Positions 7,781 to 15,796 of a stretch of 16,892 bases of DNA are shown here, in pieces. Both the position numbers and the translations under genes were made by a program. This stretch comes from Planctomycetota bacterium. GTDB lineage: Bacteria > Planctomycetota > GCA-002687715 > DRQF01. The stretch is from NCBI GenBank assembly GCA_015485455.1, contig WFTN01000496.1, forward strand, positions 1 to 16,892, in the 5' to 3' direction. A model generated the notes under the pieces. That model did not search any database. It was given only the letters and a program-made list of their open reading frames with translations, and was not told the DNA's origin. How positions within the stretch are numbered: position 1 is the first letter of the stretch; each line of letters begins with the position of its first letter.

Positions 7781-9109
7781 TCAGAGTTTCTTGACATCAG
7801 GGAGACGATGAAGTTTCTGAGGGCGCGTGTCTTCTTTCTTGCTCTTGGGGAGACCAGGCATAGAACCGGTCAAGGTCAACAACTTGCCCTCCCGCCAAAC
7901 GGAGAAAACCAATTTGTCATTGGGCTTGCTCAAGAGAAAACTCGTCTTGAGATCAAGGGGCTTGGAGATTTCGTCACCGTTCAATGACAAGAGAACGTCA
8001 CCGACCTTCAAACCGACCTGAGCAGCCAAGGAATTCGGAACAACGCTGTTGACGTAGATCCCCTTGTCGCCGACCCCGGACTTTTCCAGATCAACGCTCA
8101 GACGAATTGGTGGCAAGGAGACTTCAACTCCCAAGACTTTCTTTTTGGATTCGGGAGACAGGCGTTTCAGGCCCAGCCTTGGTCCAAAGAAAGGATCTCT
8201 ATCAAAGACCCCTGGTCCACGTCGAGTTCTTTCGAAGAAGGCGCGCAACCTCTGATCCAAGTCTCCATCCAACTCTTCCAAATTGAAGGCACCAAACCGT
8301 CTTTCGGACAGATCGCGATCAAGGAACTTGAATAGTCGTTCGAAATGATCATTCATTTCTTGGTTCATTCCCTGAGGAAAACCACCTCTAAGACGTGGGG
8401 CCCCGGGGTTAAGAACTTGGAACTCAACCCGTGCATTCTCAAAGATCCCCGTATTCTTGTATCTCTCATACTCTTGTGGAAAAGCCTTCTTAAACTCTTC
8501 CATTGTTTTGGCCTCGAAGACTCGCGACTCCTCGGTCTGATCCCGTGTTGTCACCGTCAGTTTCACACCATCGTCACTGTGTTCAAACTTAAGGGATTCA
8601 TCCCCCATCTGCATAGATGTCATGGACCTGAAGCGACTCTGCCCCATGAGGTCTCTATCCCATGCGGGGAAATCAAAACGAAATCTCTGAGAACCGTTCT
8701 TGCCGTTCAAGAGATCTTCAAAAAGATGGCTATCTCTTTTCTTAAGGACTCCTTTGCGCAGCTTTCGGGGATTCGATTTCTCGTCACCTCCCTCGATCTT
8801 CCGCAGGGGTTTGGGATCTTCCTGGTCGCCCTCCAAGAGGGCCCGAACCCGAGTTCGAACTTCAAGGTCTTTGTGATCGCGAAAGCTCTGAAGGAAAGGA
8901 AAAGCTTTTGCCCCCAAGGATATCAAGCGTTTGTTGGCACGCTCCCGGGTTTGAAAGTCGGATTTGCCCAAATCGGCCACCAGGCTTTTCACTTCCGATT
9001 CCAAGGTGACCTTGGTTTGGCTCTGAGGATCTGACTGTTTGATTTGAGCCATAGCTTCATGGGCCATGACAGCAATCATCAAAATTAGAATTAAGTTTGT
9101 GCGTGTCAT
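7781..9109 (-). CDS. Secreted or periplasmic protein with HEAT-like N-terminal region and C-terminal PDZ domain
   Basis: A Sec signal peptide (residues 1-21) is followed by likely cleavage after AMA, before Q22. Residues about 40-93 (SLVADLGKSDFQTRERANKR onward) match the short HEAT-like segment common in exported planctomycete proteins: sequence of the type 'LV..LG..DF..RE.A...L..LG..A.P.L'. A Lys/Arg-rich linker (98-125) and a charged, Phe/Arg-rich middle region (128-320) follow. Residues about 347-415 form a PDZ domain: KGIYVNSVVPNSLAAQVGLK, then VGDVLLSLNGDEI. No protease catalytic domain is seen, so it may be a scaffold or sensor. The start is ATG 9109, with AAAGGAG 7 nt upstream; a TTG at 9115 lies too close to that site. 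The 442-residue protein is transcribed toward rlmN. Role unknown. Confidence 0.75.
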   Translation of the reverse strand: MTRTNLILILMIAVMAHEAMAQIKQSDPQSQTKVTLESEVKSLVADLGKSDFQTRERANKRLISLGAKAFPFLQSFRDHKDLEVRTRVRALLEGDQEDPKPLRKIEGGDEKSNPRKLRKGVLKKRDSHLFEDLLNGKNGSQRFRFDFPAWDRDLMGQSRFRSMTSMQMGDESLKFEHSDDGVKLTVTTRDQTEESRVFEAKTMEEFKKAFPQEYERYKNTGIFENARVEFQVLNPGAPRLRGGFPQGMNQEMNDHFERLFKFLDRDLSERRFGAFNLEELDGDLDQRLRAFFERTRRGPGVFDRDPFFGPRLGLKRLSPESKKKVLGVEVSLPPIRLSVDLEKSGVGDKGIYVNSVVPNSLAAQVGLKVGDVLLSLNGDEISKPLDLKTSFLLSKPNDKLVFSVWREGKLLTLTGSMPGLPKSKKEDTRPQKLHRLPDVKKL

Positions 9110-9133
9110 TTGCAAACTCCTTTACTGCTACTA

Positions 9134-9149
9134 TGACGGCCAAGCGTCA
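9134..9149. promoter_or_regulatory. Inverted repeat TGACG-N6-CGTCA upstream of the PDZ gene
   Basis: Perfect 5-bp arms lie 24 bp before the ATG at 9109, on the promoter side of the AAAGGAG site. They could be an operator or a small leader hairpin. Weak, because arms of five bases occur often by chance. Confidence 0.2.
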
Positions 9150-9279
9150 GAATTGCTCCAAAGAAATCTGTGATAATTCGCAAGACGAGGGGCGCTGCGA
9201 CGTTGACAGCCTGAGAACGACAGGGCAGAAATGAGGCCGGAAACGTCCTCTGGTGGCCCCAAGATCGTTGACAATGTGC

Positions 9280-9537
9280 TTAGTCTTCCAGACCACCAAG
9301 CTTGGGTCCGAGCTCAGACCAAAGATCGATAGAAACGTCCTGCGCCAAAGCGGCACTTTGATCCCGTCCCCAACTTCGAAGAAGCCTAGCGACGCAATCA
9401 TCACTCATGAGGGAGGACTTTGAAGACAATGAATTCAGATTGACTGTTTGCGAGTAGATCGGGTCGAAGCCTGGCGATTGTTGCAGATCGTTTGGATGAC
9501 CGTCGGTCCCGTCACTCGTCCAATAGAATCTCGTCAT
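9280..9537 (-). CDS. Possible small protein or gene remnant (85 codons)
   Basis: The frame starts at ATG 9537 and ends at TAA 9280-9282. Its second half (MSDDCVARLLRSWGRDQSAA onward) looks more protein-like than the first, and reminds me only loosely of the N-terminus of some planctomycete anti-sigma proteins. An internal ATG at 9408 would give just that half. No strong ribosome site is seen at either start. It is as likely to be a remnant of a broken gene or chance as a functional gene. Confidence 0.22.
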   Translation of the reverse strand: MTRFYWTSDGTDGHPNDLQQSPGFDPIYSQTVNLNSLSSKSSLMSDDCVARLLRSWGRDQSAALAQDVSIDLWSELGPKLGGLED

Positions 9538-9756
9538 AGAGCCTGCTTTCTAAATTGATTAGGAACAACCAAGATACGGCCCACAGCTCTCCCCCATGGG
9601 GAAAACTCAAAAAAATTTGGAATCTGGGAATGAAATCGACTGACCTGTTTTCCGACGACCACGACATGCCAATGAGGAGCGGTGGAAGGTATTGCTCTTA
9701 AGTATCTTATGACGAGTGTAAAGCTGACTTTCCACATCTTTCAAGAACTTTGAGGG

Positions 9757-10809
9757 TTACTTCTTTTCCTCTTTCTTTTCCCCAGGGAGATCAGATTCTT
9801 CATTCTCTTCTTCAACAGCTACCGGTGCCACGGGTGGATTGTCACCGAAAAGGGCCCCGATTTTGCGAAATCGATCGTAACGTTGATCTAACAAGTCATC
9901 CTCAGACAATTGAAGCAGATGAATCAACTCACTTTTGATCTTGTTTTTCAGGGTGGCTGCCATGGCTTCGGGATGGCGATGGGATCCTCCCAATGGCTCA
10001 GGCAGGACCTCATCAACGACGTCAAGACTGAACAAATCACTGCTTGTGAGCCTCAATGCCTTGGCGGCTCTCTCGGCCTCACCAGCACTATTCCACAGAA
10101 TGGCTGCACATCCTTCTGGAGAGATAACTGAGTAGTAGGAATGTTCGAGCATGAAAACACGGTCGCCGACACCAATGCCCAAAGCTCCTCCAGAACCACC
10201 TTCACCAATAACTGTACAGATAATCGGTACCGGTAGATTAGCCATCAGCATGAGGTTTTCAGCAATCGCCCAGGCTTGACCTCGTTCCTCGGCTCCAATG
10301 CCCGGATAGGCTCCTGGCGTGTTGATGAAGGTCACAATGGGCAGATTGAATTTGGCTGCCAACTTGAAGAAGCGGTGGGCTTTCCGGTACCCCTCTGGAT
10401 GGGCGCAACCAAAATTGCAGGCGATCTTTTCTTTCGTGTCCCGGCCCTTCCGATGGCCAGCAACCAAGACCGGAATTCCGTCCAACTTCGCCAAGCCACA
10501 AACCATGGCTTGGTCATCACCGAAAACACGGTCTCCATGGAGTTCAACGAAGTCATCAAACACCAGGTCTATGTAGTCCGTGGTATTAGGACGAAACTGG
10601 TGACGGGCAAGCTGCACTTTGTCCCATGCATTCAAGTCATCAAAGATGGCTTGAGTGAGTTGCTCTAGCTTGTTTTTGAGGGGCATCATTTGCCCATTCA
10701 AATCCATGCCGGTTGAGCGGGAGAGTTCTTCCAGCTCCTGAATCTTTGCCTCCATCTCGAAAATCGGCTTTTCGAATTCAAGGGGCTGTAGTTTTCGTGC
10801 CTCGGCCAT
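9757..10809 (-). CDS. accA: Acetyl-CoA carboxylase carboxyltransferase alpha subunit
   Basis: AccA works with AccD to transfer the carboxyl group from biotin to acetyl-CoA, forming malonyl-CoA for fatty acid synthesis. At 350 residues it is longer than E. coli AccA (319). A helical N-terminal part (10-60) precedes the crotonase-like core, with ELHGDRVFGDD (89-99), AGHRKGRDT (117-125), the glycine-rich TPGAYPGIGAEERGQ (164-178) and GEGGSGGALG (202-211), and EHSYYSVISPEG (222-233). These are standard for the family. The extra length is a charged C-terminal tail (about 323-350: EEENEESDLPGEKKEEKK), probably disordered. The ATG at 10809 has a weak AGAGAAG site upstream. No accD lies in the window. 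It is divergent from purL, with 228 bp between them. Confidence 0.95.
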   Translation of the reverse strand: MAEARKLQPLEFEKPIFEMEAKIQELEELSRSTGMDLNGQMMPLKNKLEQLTQAIFDDLNAWDKVQLARHQFRPNTTDYIDLVFDDFVELHGDRVFGDDQAMVCGLAKLDGIPVLVAGHRKGRDTKEKIACNFGCAHPEGYRKAHRFFKLAAKFNLPIVTFINTPGAYPGIGAEERGQAWAIAENLMLMANLPVPIICTVIGEGGSGGALGIGVGDRVFMLEHSYYSVISPEGCAAILWNSAGEAERAAKALRLTSSDLFSLDVVDEVLPEPLGGSHRHPEAMAATLKNKIKSELIHLLQLSEDDLLDQRYDRFRKIGALFGDNPPVAPVAVEEENEESDLPGEKKEEKK

Positions 10810-10978
10810 ATCGCTTCTCTACAGTTTCAGGACGCTCAAACTTGATATCCACATCGAACCGCGCTCCACCAGCAAGATCGGCTGGCAAATTGTAAGGCGC
10901 CGATTCCCAATTACAACCGGGACATTGACGCTCATGACCCCCATTGATACCATCTTGCGGACGGGATAAACAGCTCTA
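10778..10978 (-). other. Possible CxxC micro-ORF overlapping the accA start, no normal start codon
   Basis: On the minus strand, in a frame different from accA, codons run from after an in-frame TAG (10979-10981) to TGA (10778-10780), about 66 codons. The peptide contains GGHERQCPGCNWESAPYNLP then ADLAGG, and ends with KRYGRGTKTTAP. The CPGC...LPADLAGG part resembles a zinc-ribbon stretch often seen in planctomycete proteins, though the second CxxC pair is missing. The codon pattern looks coding-like. Against it: no ATG, GTG or TTG precedes the CPGC part, and the region also contains the purL promoter candidate. It may be a remnant, a sequence error in a real gene, or chance. Confidence 0.22.
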
Positions 10979-10982
10979 AAAT
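10955..10982 (+). promoter_or_regulatory. Candidate promoter for purL
   Basis: TTGCGG (10955-10960) and TAAAAT (10977-10982) are 16 bp apart. The -10 matches five of six consensus bases, the -35 only three. The predicted start near 10989 would coincide with the left arm of the inverted repeat at 10988-11017. Confidence 0.35.
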
Positions 10983-10987
10983 ACGGT

Positions 10988-11017
10988 GCTCCTGTGACTT
11001 AGAAACAGAACAGGAGC
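10988..11017. promoter_or_regulatory. Perfect 8-bp inverted repeat in the purL leader (operator or leader hairpin)
   Basis: GCTCCTGT (10988-10995) and ACAGGAGC (11010-11017) are perfect reverse complements separated by 14 nt. A second ACAG (11006-11009 region) gives an alternative, smaller pairing with CTGT. It lies at the presumed transcription start and 20 nt before ATG 11038. It could be a repressor operator or an RNA hairpin that hides AGGAG. No known purine riboswitch fold is evident. Confidence 0.45.
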
Positions 11018-11037
11018 CAAAACGAAGGTCTCAAAGC

Positions 11038-13917
11038 ATGTTGTGGCAATTCGAGATATGCGCCCGATCCGGGCAAGTTGATCCCTATGCGCATGAAATC
11101 GAGCGCGATTTGGCTTGGTTAGAACTGGAAAAGGCGGCTCCAGTTGAGTTAACGCGGCTTTATCTACTAGGCGGAAAATTGGACAAGAAGAAAGCTATGG
11201 CCCTTGGCACGGCCCTTCTCGTCGATCCCATCGTCCAGAAAATGACTGTGGCGAAACACAGTGAAGCCCCGGAATCTGATGCCAGAGTGGTCACCGTTTG
11301 TCGCAAAGCTGGTGTCACGGCTCCAGAAGAGGAAAGTCTCCGGCGGGCTGCCAAAAGGATGGACATCGAACTGGACGAGATTCGCACCGGCTATCGGTTT
11401 CGATTCTCGGAGACGACAACCACCGAGGAGATTGAACGCATCTCCCAGGCCCTCTTGGCCAATGGTGTCGTCGACGACATTCAAGTCGGTTCCGCCAGGC
11501 TCCCAGCTCACAAGACCCCTGCGGGGACAAAAAATGAACGCACAGAAATCCCCCTGCCTGAAGACGATGACGAACTCTTAGCCATCAGCGTAAATTTGGG
11601 TTTGGCCCTGAACTTGGTTGAGATGCAGACGATTCGCGGACATTTCTTCGAACTCGAACGCAACCCCACCGACATCGAGTTAGAGACTTTAGCTCAAACT
11701 TGGTCAGAACACTGCAAGCACAAAACTTTCGGCGCTGTTATCGATTTTAATGGCAAGACCATCGACAACTTGATTAAGCAAACGATCTTCAAGGCGACAA
11801 AAGACTTAGACCGTGATTTTTGCGTTTCGGTTTTCACCGATAATGCGGGGATCGTACGTTTCGACGACCAATACAATCTCTGTTTCAAAGTCGAGACACA
11901 TAACCATCCCAGCGCAATTGAACCCTATGGCGGAGCAGGAACAGGTCTGGGGGGAGTCCTCAGAGACATCTTAGGAACAGGCTTGGGGGGAAAACCTGTG
12001 GCCAATGTCGATGTCTTTTGCGTCGGCGATCTTGAGGCTCAAAGGGAGGATCTACCTATGGGTGTGATCCATCCCCTGCGGGTTCTTAAAGGTGTTGTGG
12101 CTGGAGTGCGGGACTACGGCAACCGTATGGGAATCCCCACTGTCGCTGGTGGCGTTTGCTTCGATCCACGTTACACCGGCAACCCCTTAGTCTACGCCGG
12201 TAGCGTCGGCCTCATTCCTGTTAATCGATGCGAAAAAGAGGCCCATCCCGGTGACAAGATTGTTGTCTTCGGGGGACGCACCGGTCGAGATGGAATTCAC
12301 GGTGCGACCTTCTCCAGCATGGAATTGCACGAGGAATCGGAGTCCGTCGATGGTGGCGCCGTCCAAATCGGTGACGCCATCACAGAGAAGCGCGCCATGG
12401 ACGTCTTGATTCAAGCCCGAGATCGCGGTCTCTACCGGGACGTGACCGATTGCGGTGCTGGAGGCTTCTCATCAGCAATCGGCGAAATGGCAGAGAAAAT
12501 CGGTGCTCGAGTCGATCTTGACACAGCTCCATTGAAGTATCCGGGTCTTTCCTATCATGAGATTTGGATCTCCGAAGCCCAGGAGCGCATGGTCGTTGCA
12601 TGCCCGCCTGAAAACTTAGATGACATGTTAGCGCTCTGCGCCAGTGAAGACGTGGAAGCCTTCGTCCTGGGGGAGTTCACCGACACAAAACGTTTGGAAA
12701 TCATGTTTGAAGGTCAGCAAGTCGCCGACTTAGACCTGGAATTCCTTCACGATGGACTCCCTCGTCCCACCATGAAAGCCACGTGGACGGCTCCCCGCCG
12801 CCAGAACCTAAGAGGCTTCCGTGGGCCTGGTTGCCACGAGACCATCAGGACCCTCTTGGCTGACCCCAATACCGCCAGCAAAGAATGGATCATTCGCCAA
12901 TATGATCACGAAGTGCAGAGTACAAGTTGTGTCAAGCCACTTGTAGGAGTGGGAAGCGATGGGCCTTCGGACGGCGCTGTCCATGCTCCGGTCTTAGGTT
13001 CAAACAAGGGATTCGCCATCGGCATGGGAGTCAACCCTTTCTACGGCGACATCGACCCCTACCACATGGCCCAAGCCGTCATTGACGAAGCCCTGCGCAA
13101 TGTCGTTTCCGTTGGCGGCGACCCGGACCAAACATCAATCCTCGACAATTTCTCTTGGGGAAATACCAACAAACCCGACCGATTAGGGGCTTTGGTACGG
13201 GCCTCCCAAGGATGCTATGACGCGGCCATGTCTTTGGGTTTGCCATTCATTTCCGGCAAAGACAGCCTCAATAACGAGTACGCCACCAAGGACGGGACCA
13301 TCGTAATCCCCCACACTCTTTTGATCAGCGCCCTTTCCATTGTGGAAGATGTGACCAAATCGGTGACGATGGACCTTAAAGAAGCGGGCAGTAACCTCTA
13401 TCTGATCGGTATGACCGACGCTGAATTAGGAGCATCCTCCTATCTCCGCAATTTGGACTTACGGGGCAACGAAGTTCCTAAGCTTCATCCTCGGGCCATC
13501 GAGATTCATCGCCTTGTCCATCAAGCCATCCAAGATGAACTACTTCTCTCATGCCATGACTGCTCTGAAGGGGGTTTAGGAGTTGCTGCTGCCGAGGCTG
13601 CCTTCGCCGGCGACCAAGGATTGGAGATCGACTTGGCGAGAGTCATCACCCGTGACACCCGTATGCGGGACGATGAGATTCTCTTCTCTGAGTCCTTAAC
13701 GCGATTCTTGGTCGAGGTTAACCCAAGCAACGCAGCTCGTTTCGAAGCACTGATGGAAACCGTCCCTTGCGCGGCCATTGGACGAACCATTGAGCTAGGA
13801 CATTTTCAGGTCCGAGGGATCTCCGGCCTTCATATCATCGATGATCCCTTGAAAGAACTCCGCGACATTCACAAGTACAGCCTCACCGAGATTCTGGAGG
13901 GCAATGAACATGCCTAA
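11038..13917 (+). CDS. purL: Phosphoribosylformylglycinamidine synthase, PurL with N-terminal PurS-like segments
   Basis: This enzyme converts FGAR, ATP and glutamine-derived ammonia to FGAM, step four of purine synthesis. It has 959 residues. Residues 1-75 (MLWQFEICARSGQVDP..., ending LLVDPIVQKMTV) and about 83-152 (RVVTVCRKAGVTAPEEESLR..., ending NGVVDDIQVG) each look like PurS, which would mimic the PurS dimer built into large PurL enzymes. The synthase core follows: SEHCKHKTFG (223-232), KVETHNHPSAIEPYGGAG (284-301) and, near residue 838, CHDCSEGGLGVAAAEA. There is no C-terminal glutaminase domain; PurQ supplies it from the next gene, which overlaps by 8 bp. The length suits planctomycete-type PurL, longer than the stand-alone small PurL (about 720-750) and shorter than the three-in-one form (about 1290). 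GAAGG lies 9 nt before the ATG. Confidence 0.93.
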   Translation: MLWQFEICARSGQVDPYAHEIERDLAWLELEKAAPVELTRLYLLGGKLDKKKAMALGTALLVDPIVQKMTVAKHSEAPESDARVVTVCRKAGVTAPEEESLRRAAKRMDIELDEIRTGYRFRFSETTTTEEIERISQALLANGVVDDIQVGSARLPAHKTPAGTKNERTEIPLPEDDDELLAISVNLGLALNLVEMQTIRGHFFELERNPTDIELETLAQTWSEHCKHKTFGAVIDFNGKTIDNLIKQTIFKATKDLDRDFCVSVFTDNAGIVRFDDQYNLCFKVETHNHPSAIEPYGGAGTGLGGVLRDILGTGLGGKPVANVDVFCVGDLEAQREDLPMGVIHPLRVLKGVVAGVRDYGNRMGIPTVAGGVCFDPRYTGNPLVYAGSVGLIPVNRCEKEAHPGDKIVVFGGRTGRDGIHGATFSSMELHEESESVDGGAVQIGDAITEKRAMDVLIQARDRGLYRDVTDCGAGGFSSAIGEMAEKIGARVDLDTAPLKYPGLSYHEIWISEAQERMVVACPPENLDDMLALCASEDVEAFVLGEFTDTKRLEIMFEGQQVADLDLEFLHDGLPRPTMKATWTAPRRQNLRGFRGPGCHETIRTLLADPNTASKEWIIRQYDHEVQSTSCVKPLVGVGSDGPSDGAVHAPVLGSNKGFAIGMGVNPFYGDIDPYHMAQAVIDEALRNVVSVGGDPDQTSILDNFSWGNTNKPDRLGALVRASQGCYDAAMSLGLPFISGKDSLNNEYATKDGTIVIPHTLLISALSIVEDVTKSVTMDLKEAGSNLYLIGMTDAELGASSYLRNLDLRGNEVPKLHPRAIEIHRLVHQAIQDELLLSCHDCSEGGLGVAAAEAAFAGDQGLEIDLARVITRDTRMRDDEILFSESLTRFLVEVNPSNAARFEALMETVPCAAIGRTIELGHFQVRGISGLHIIDDPLKELRDIHKYSLTEILEGNEHA

Positions 13918-14692
13918 CGCAAAAGTTTTGGTACTTCGTGCCGCTGGTGTTAATTGCAATGAAGAAACAGCCTACGCCTTTGAAGTGGCAGGGGCGGAAA
14001 CAAAGCAGATTCACATCAACCAACTGCTGGAAAACCCAAATCTGGTGGATGAATTTGCTGCCGTCGCTCTGCCTGGTGGTTTTTCCTACGGTGATGACAT
14101 CTCAGCCGGACGCGTCTTAGCTGTTGAGCTAGACACCCGTTTAGGAGACGTCTTAAGGCAACTCCTCCAACGGGGTGGTCTCATCTTAGGAATCTGCAAT
14201 GGCTTTCAAGCCCTTATTAAGTCCGGCCTCCTCACCGGACCAGAATCCAAAGAAATTTCGAATTCAGCGACGTTAGTTGAAAACGAATGCCACCACTACG
14301 TTGACCGTTGGGTAACGCTCAAGGCAAACGGCAAGAAATCACTTTTTGTCGACGGCGATGGGACATTGGAGCTTCCGATCGCGCACGCTGAAGGGAAATT
14401 TGTAGCTGCTGATGACGGGAGTCTTGATTCTCTCTTCGCCGCAGACCGAGTGGTGTTTCAATACACAGATCAGACTGGCTCAGAGACCACAGAGTTTCCC
14501 GCTAACCCCAACGGCAGCCAAAGAGGCGTCGCAGGAATCTGTGATGAAACAGGACAGGTCTTAGGGCTCATGCCACATCCGGAACGATTCATCTTCCCAT
14601 GGCAGCACCCCCAATGGACCCGAGATAAGTCGAGAACAAATTGTGATGGCATGTCCATTTTTCACCACGCAGTCAAGAACCTCAAAGCTTAG
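13910..14692 (+). CDS. purQ: Phosphoribosylformylglycinamidine synthase glutaminase subunit PurQ
   Basis: PurQ hydrolyses glutamine and passes ammonia to PurL. It is a class I glutamine amidotransferase of 260 residues, with nucleophile C96 in LILGICNGFQAL, catalytic H223 and E225 in GLMPHPERF, and the PGGFSYGDDISAGR (55-68) and IAHAEGKF (157-164) motifs typical of PurQ. The start chosen is ATG 13910: GGAGG (13896-13900) is 9 nt upstream and the sequence reads MPNAKVLVLRAAGVNCNEET. An ATG at 13904 is only 3 nt from that site. It overlaps the purL stop by 8 bp, so translation is probably coupled. Confidence 0.95.
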   Translation: MPNAKVLVLRAAGVNCNEETAYAFEVAGAETKQIHINQLLENPNLVDEFAAVALPGGFSYGDDISAGRVLAVELDTRLGDVLRQLLQRGGLILGICNGFQALIKSGLLTGPESKEISNSATLVENECHHYVDRWVTLKANGKKSLFVDGDGTLELPIAHAEGKFVAADDGSLDSLFAADRVVFQYTDQTGSETTEFPANPNGSQRGVAGICDETGQVLGLMPHPERFIFPWQHPQWTRDKSRTNCDGMSIFHHAVKNLKA

Positions 14693-15710
14693 TTCCTATG
14701 CGATCCCATTGTTGGACGTCTTTCTCCTAACAACTCTTCTGTGGTCTTGCGGTGCCCAAAGCGACACGAAAGATTCCACCAAGCCATCGGAGCGGGATTT
14801 CGCTAAAGAGCTTGTGCAGCTTTCCATTCGTCTCGAGACATGTGAAAAATGGCGGGGTGCGACAGTGGAAGACCCTTTCTACCAGAAGACCTCCGTCGAA
14901 AAACACCTCAAAGCTCTTCAACATCGGGTGAATGGCGACCGTAACGACATCATTCTCTTAGCCAAATATCACCAACAGGCCGTCGAGCAAGGATTGTCAA
15001 ACGAAGAGCAGATCAAACACAAAGGAACAACGCTTCAAGGGGTTGAGAAGCGGATCGAACAACTCGAATCGGCCATGAAAATCTTTGAGACTTGGCAGAA
15101 GAGAGACGGTGTCGACTTCGACCGTGTCTGGTCAAATCAAATTCAAATCAATCGAATCAGCGGCCGCTTCGTCAAGTTGGGAATCAAAGATGTAGAGGGC
15201 CAAGCAAAAATGCGTGACCACAGCTCTCGCTTACGCGATGCACGACGCTACTGGACCGACGAATTGACCAACGCCATGCGCGGCGCCCAGGTGGACGGAA
15301 AAATGGTCGATCTGGCAAGAGGCACACGCAAGGCAATCGAGTCCGCCATGGAGAACATGACCAAAAAGTATCGCGCTGCGGACGCCGACCAAAATAGCCT
15401 GATTCAATGTGCTCATTCGATCCAAGGACGAATCAACTGGGCAGAAGAAACACTCAAACGTGCTCCCAAAGACGACCCATGGCGAATAGAAGCCGAAGAA
15501 AAATTATCCGCCTTCAAGGAAGCCTGGAACAAACACGCGGCGGACTCTGAAAAAGCGGCTCTTTCAGTCCTCGACCGCAGCGCAGAAATGCGACAGATTC
15601 GCAAACAAGTGCTCGCTGAGGGTGTCACGTTGGTCAACCAAATCAACGATGCCTTTATTCCAATGGCCCGCAAGCGGGGATGGCCAATACCCCGTGTCAA
15701 ACGGAATTAG
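14646..15710 (+). CDS. Putative lipoprotein with a long helical (coiled-coil) body
   Basis: No family is recognised. A hydrophobic stretch at residues about 20-34 ends in LLWSC (C35), close to a lipobox, after an N-region with R11 and K14; this suggests a lipid-anchored envelope protein. The rest (about 40-354) is rich in Glu, Lys, Arg, Gln and Ala with heptad-like spacing, for example in LQGVEKRIEQLESAMKIFE, so it is probably mostly helical or coiled coil. The start is uncertain: ATG 14646 and GTG 14643 lie inside purQ (47-50 bp overlap) without a clear ribosome site; TTG 14709 or 14712 would begin just before the hydrophobic stretch but lose the basic residues. It follows purQ on the same strand and may be cotranscribed, yet shows no link to purine metabolism. 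Confidence 0.65.
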   Translation: MACPFFTTQSRTSKLSSYAIPLLDVFLLTTLLWSCGAQSDTKDSTKPSERDFAKELVQLSIRLETCEKWRGATVEDPFYQKTSVEKHLKALQHRVNGDRNDIILLAKYHQQAVEQGLSNEEQIKHKGTTLQGVEKRIEQLESAMKIFETWQKRDGVDFDRVWSNQIQINRISGRFVKLGIKDVEGQAKMRDHSSRLRDARRYWTDELTNAMRGAQVDGKMVDLARGTRKAIESAMENMTKKYRAADADQNSLIQCAHSIQGRINWAEETLKRAPKDDPWRIEAEEKLSAFKEAWNKHAADSEKAALSVLDRSAEMRQIRKQVLAEGVTLVNQINDAFIPMARKRGWPIPRVKRN

Positions 15711-15717
15711 AAACAAG

Positions 15718-15735
15718 AGCCGGCGGCTTTCCTTT
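15718..15735 (+). terminator. Weak hairpin-plus-T stretch after the lipoprotein gene
   Basis: AGCC (15718-15721) and GGCT (15725-15728) form a 4-bp stem with a GGC loop, followed by TTCCTTT. It begins 8 nt after the stop codon, in the 86-bp gap between converging genes. It fits a terminator by position but is small. Confidence 0.3.
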
Positions 15736-15796
15736 GGGTTGGGCAATGATCCTGATGATTTTGGGCTTGAGCAACGATTGAGCTACCACGCCCACC

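Larger units (their letters stand above)
9110..9756. other. Region of about 650 bp between accA and the PDZ gene with no convincing gene
   Basis: On the minus strand two small frames overlap by ATGA (67 codons, 9534-9737, and 85 codons, 9280-9537), and a further 85-codon frame (9147-9404) runs in another register. Their codon make-up and lack of clear ribosome sites argue against the first and third; the second is listed separately as doubtful. The stretch may be a decayed gene, a long leader of the PDZ gene or a non-coding RNA. It also contains perfect 10-bp palindromes at 9296-9305 and 9592-9601. Confidence 0.4.

Noticed and set aside
9296..9305. Perfect palindrome CCAAGCTTGG
   Set aside because: The symmetry stops at ten bases, and it is not placed near a recognisable promoter.
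9147..9404. 85-codon minus-strand frame overlapping the 9280-9537 frame in another register
   Set aside because: No ribosome site, no recognisable motif, and only one of the overlapping frames could reasonably be real.
9592..9601. Perfect palindrome CCCCATGGGG near a run of A's
   Set aside because: The T-run on the minus strand precedes rather than follows the hairpin, and a 10-bp palindrome is expected by chance in this length.
9534..9737. 67-codon minus-strand frame ending in an ATGA overlap with the next small frame
   Set aside because: It uses many codons that look rare here (ATA, AGA, TTA, CTA), has no ribosome site, and resembles nothing I know. It is treated as non-coding.
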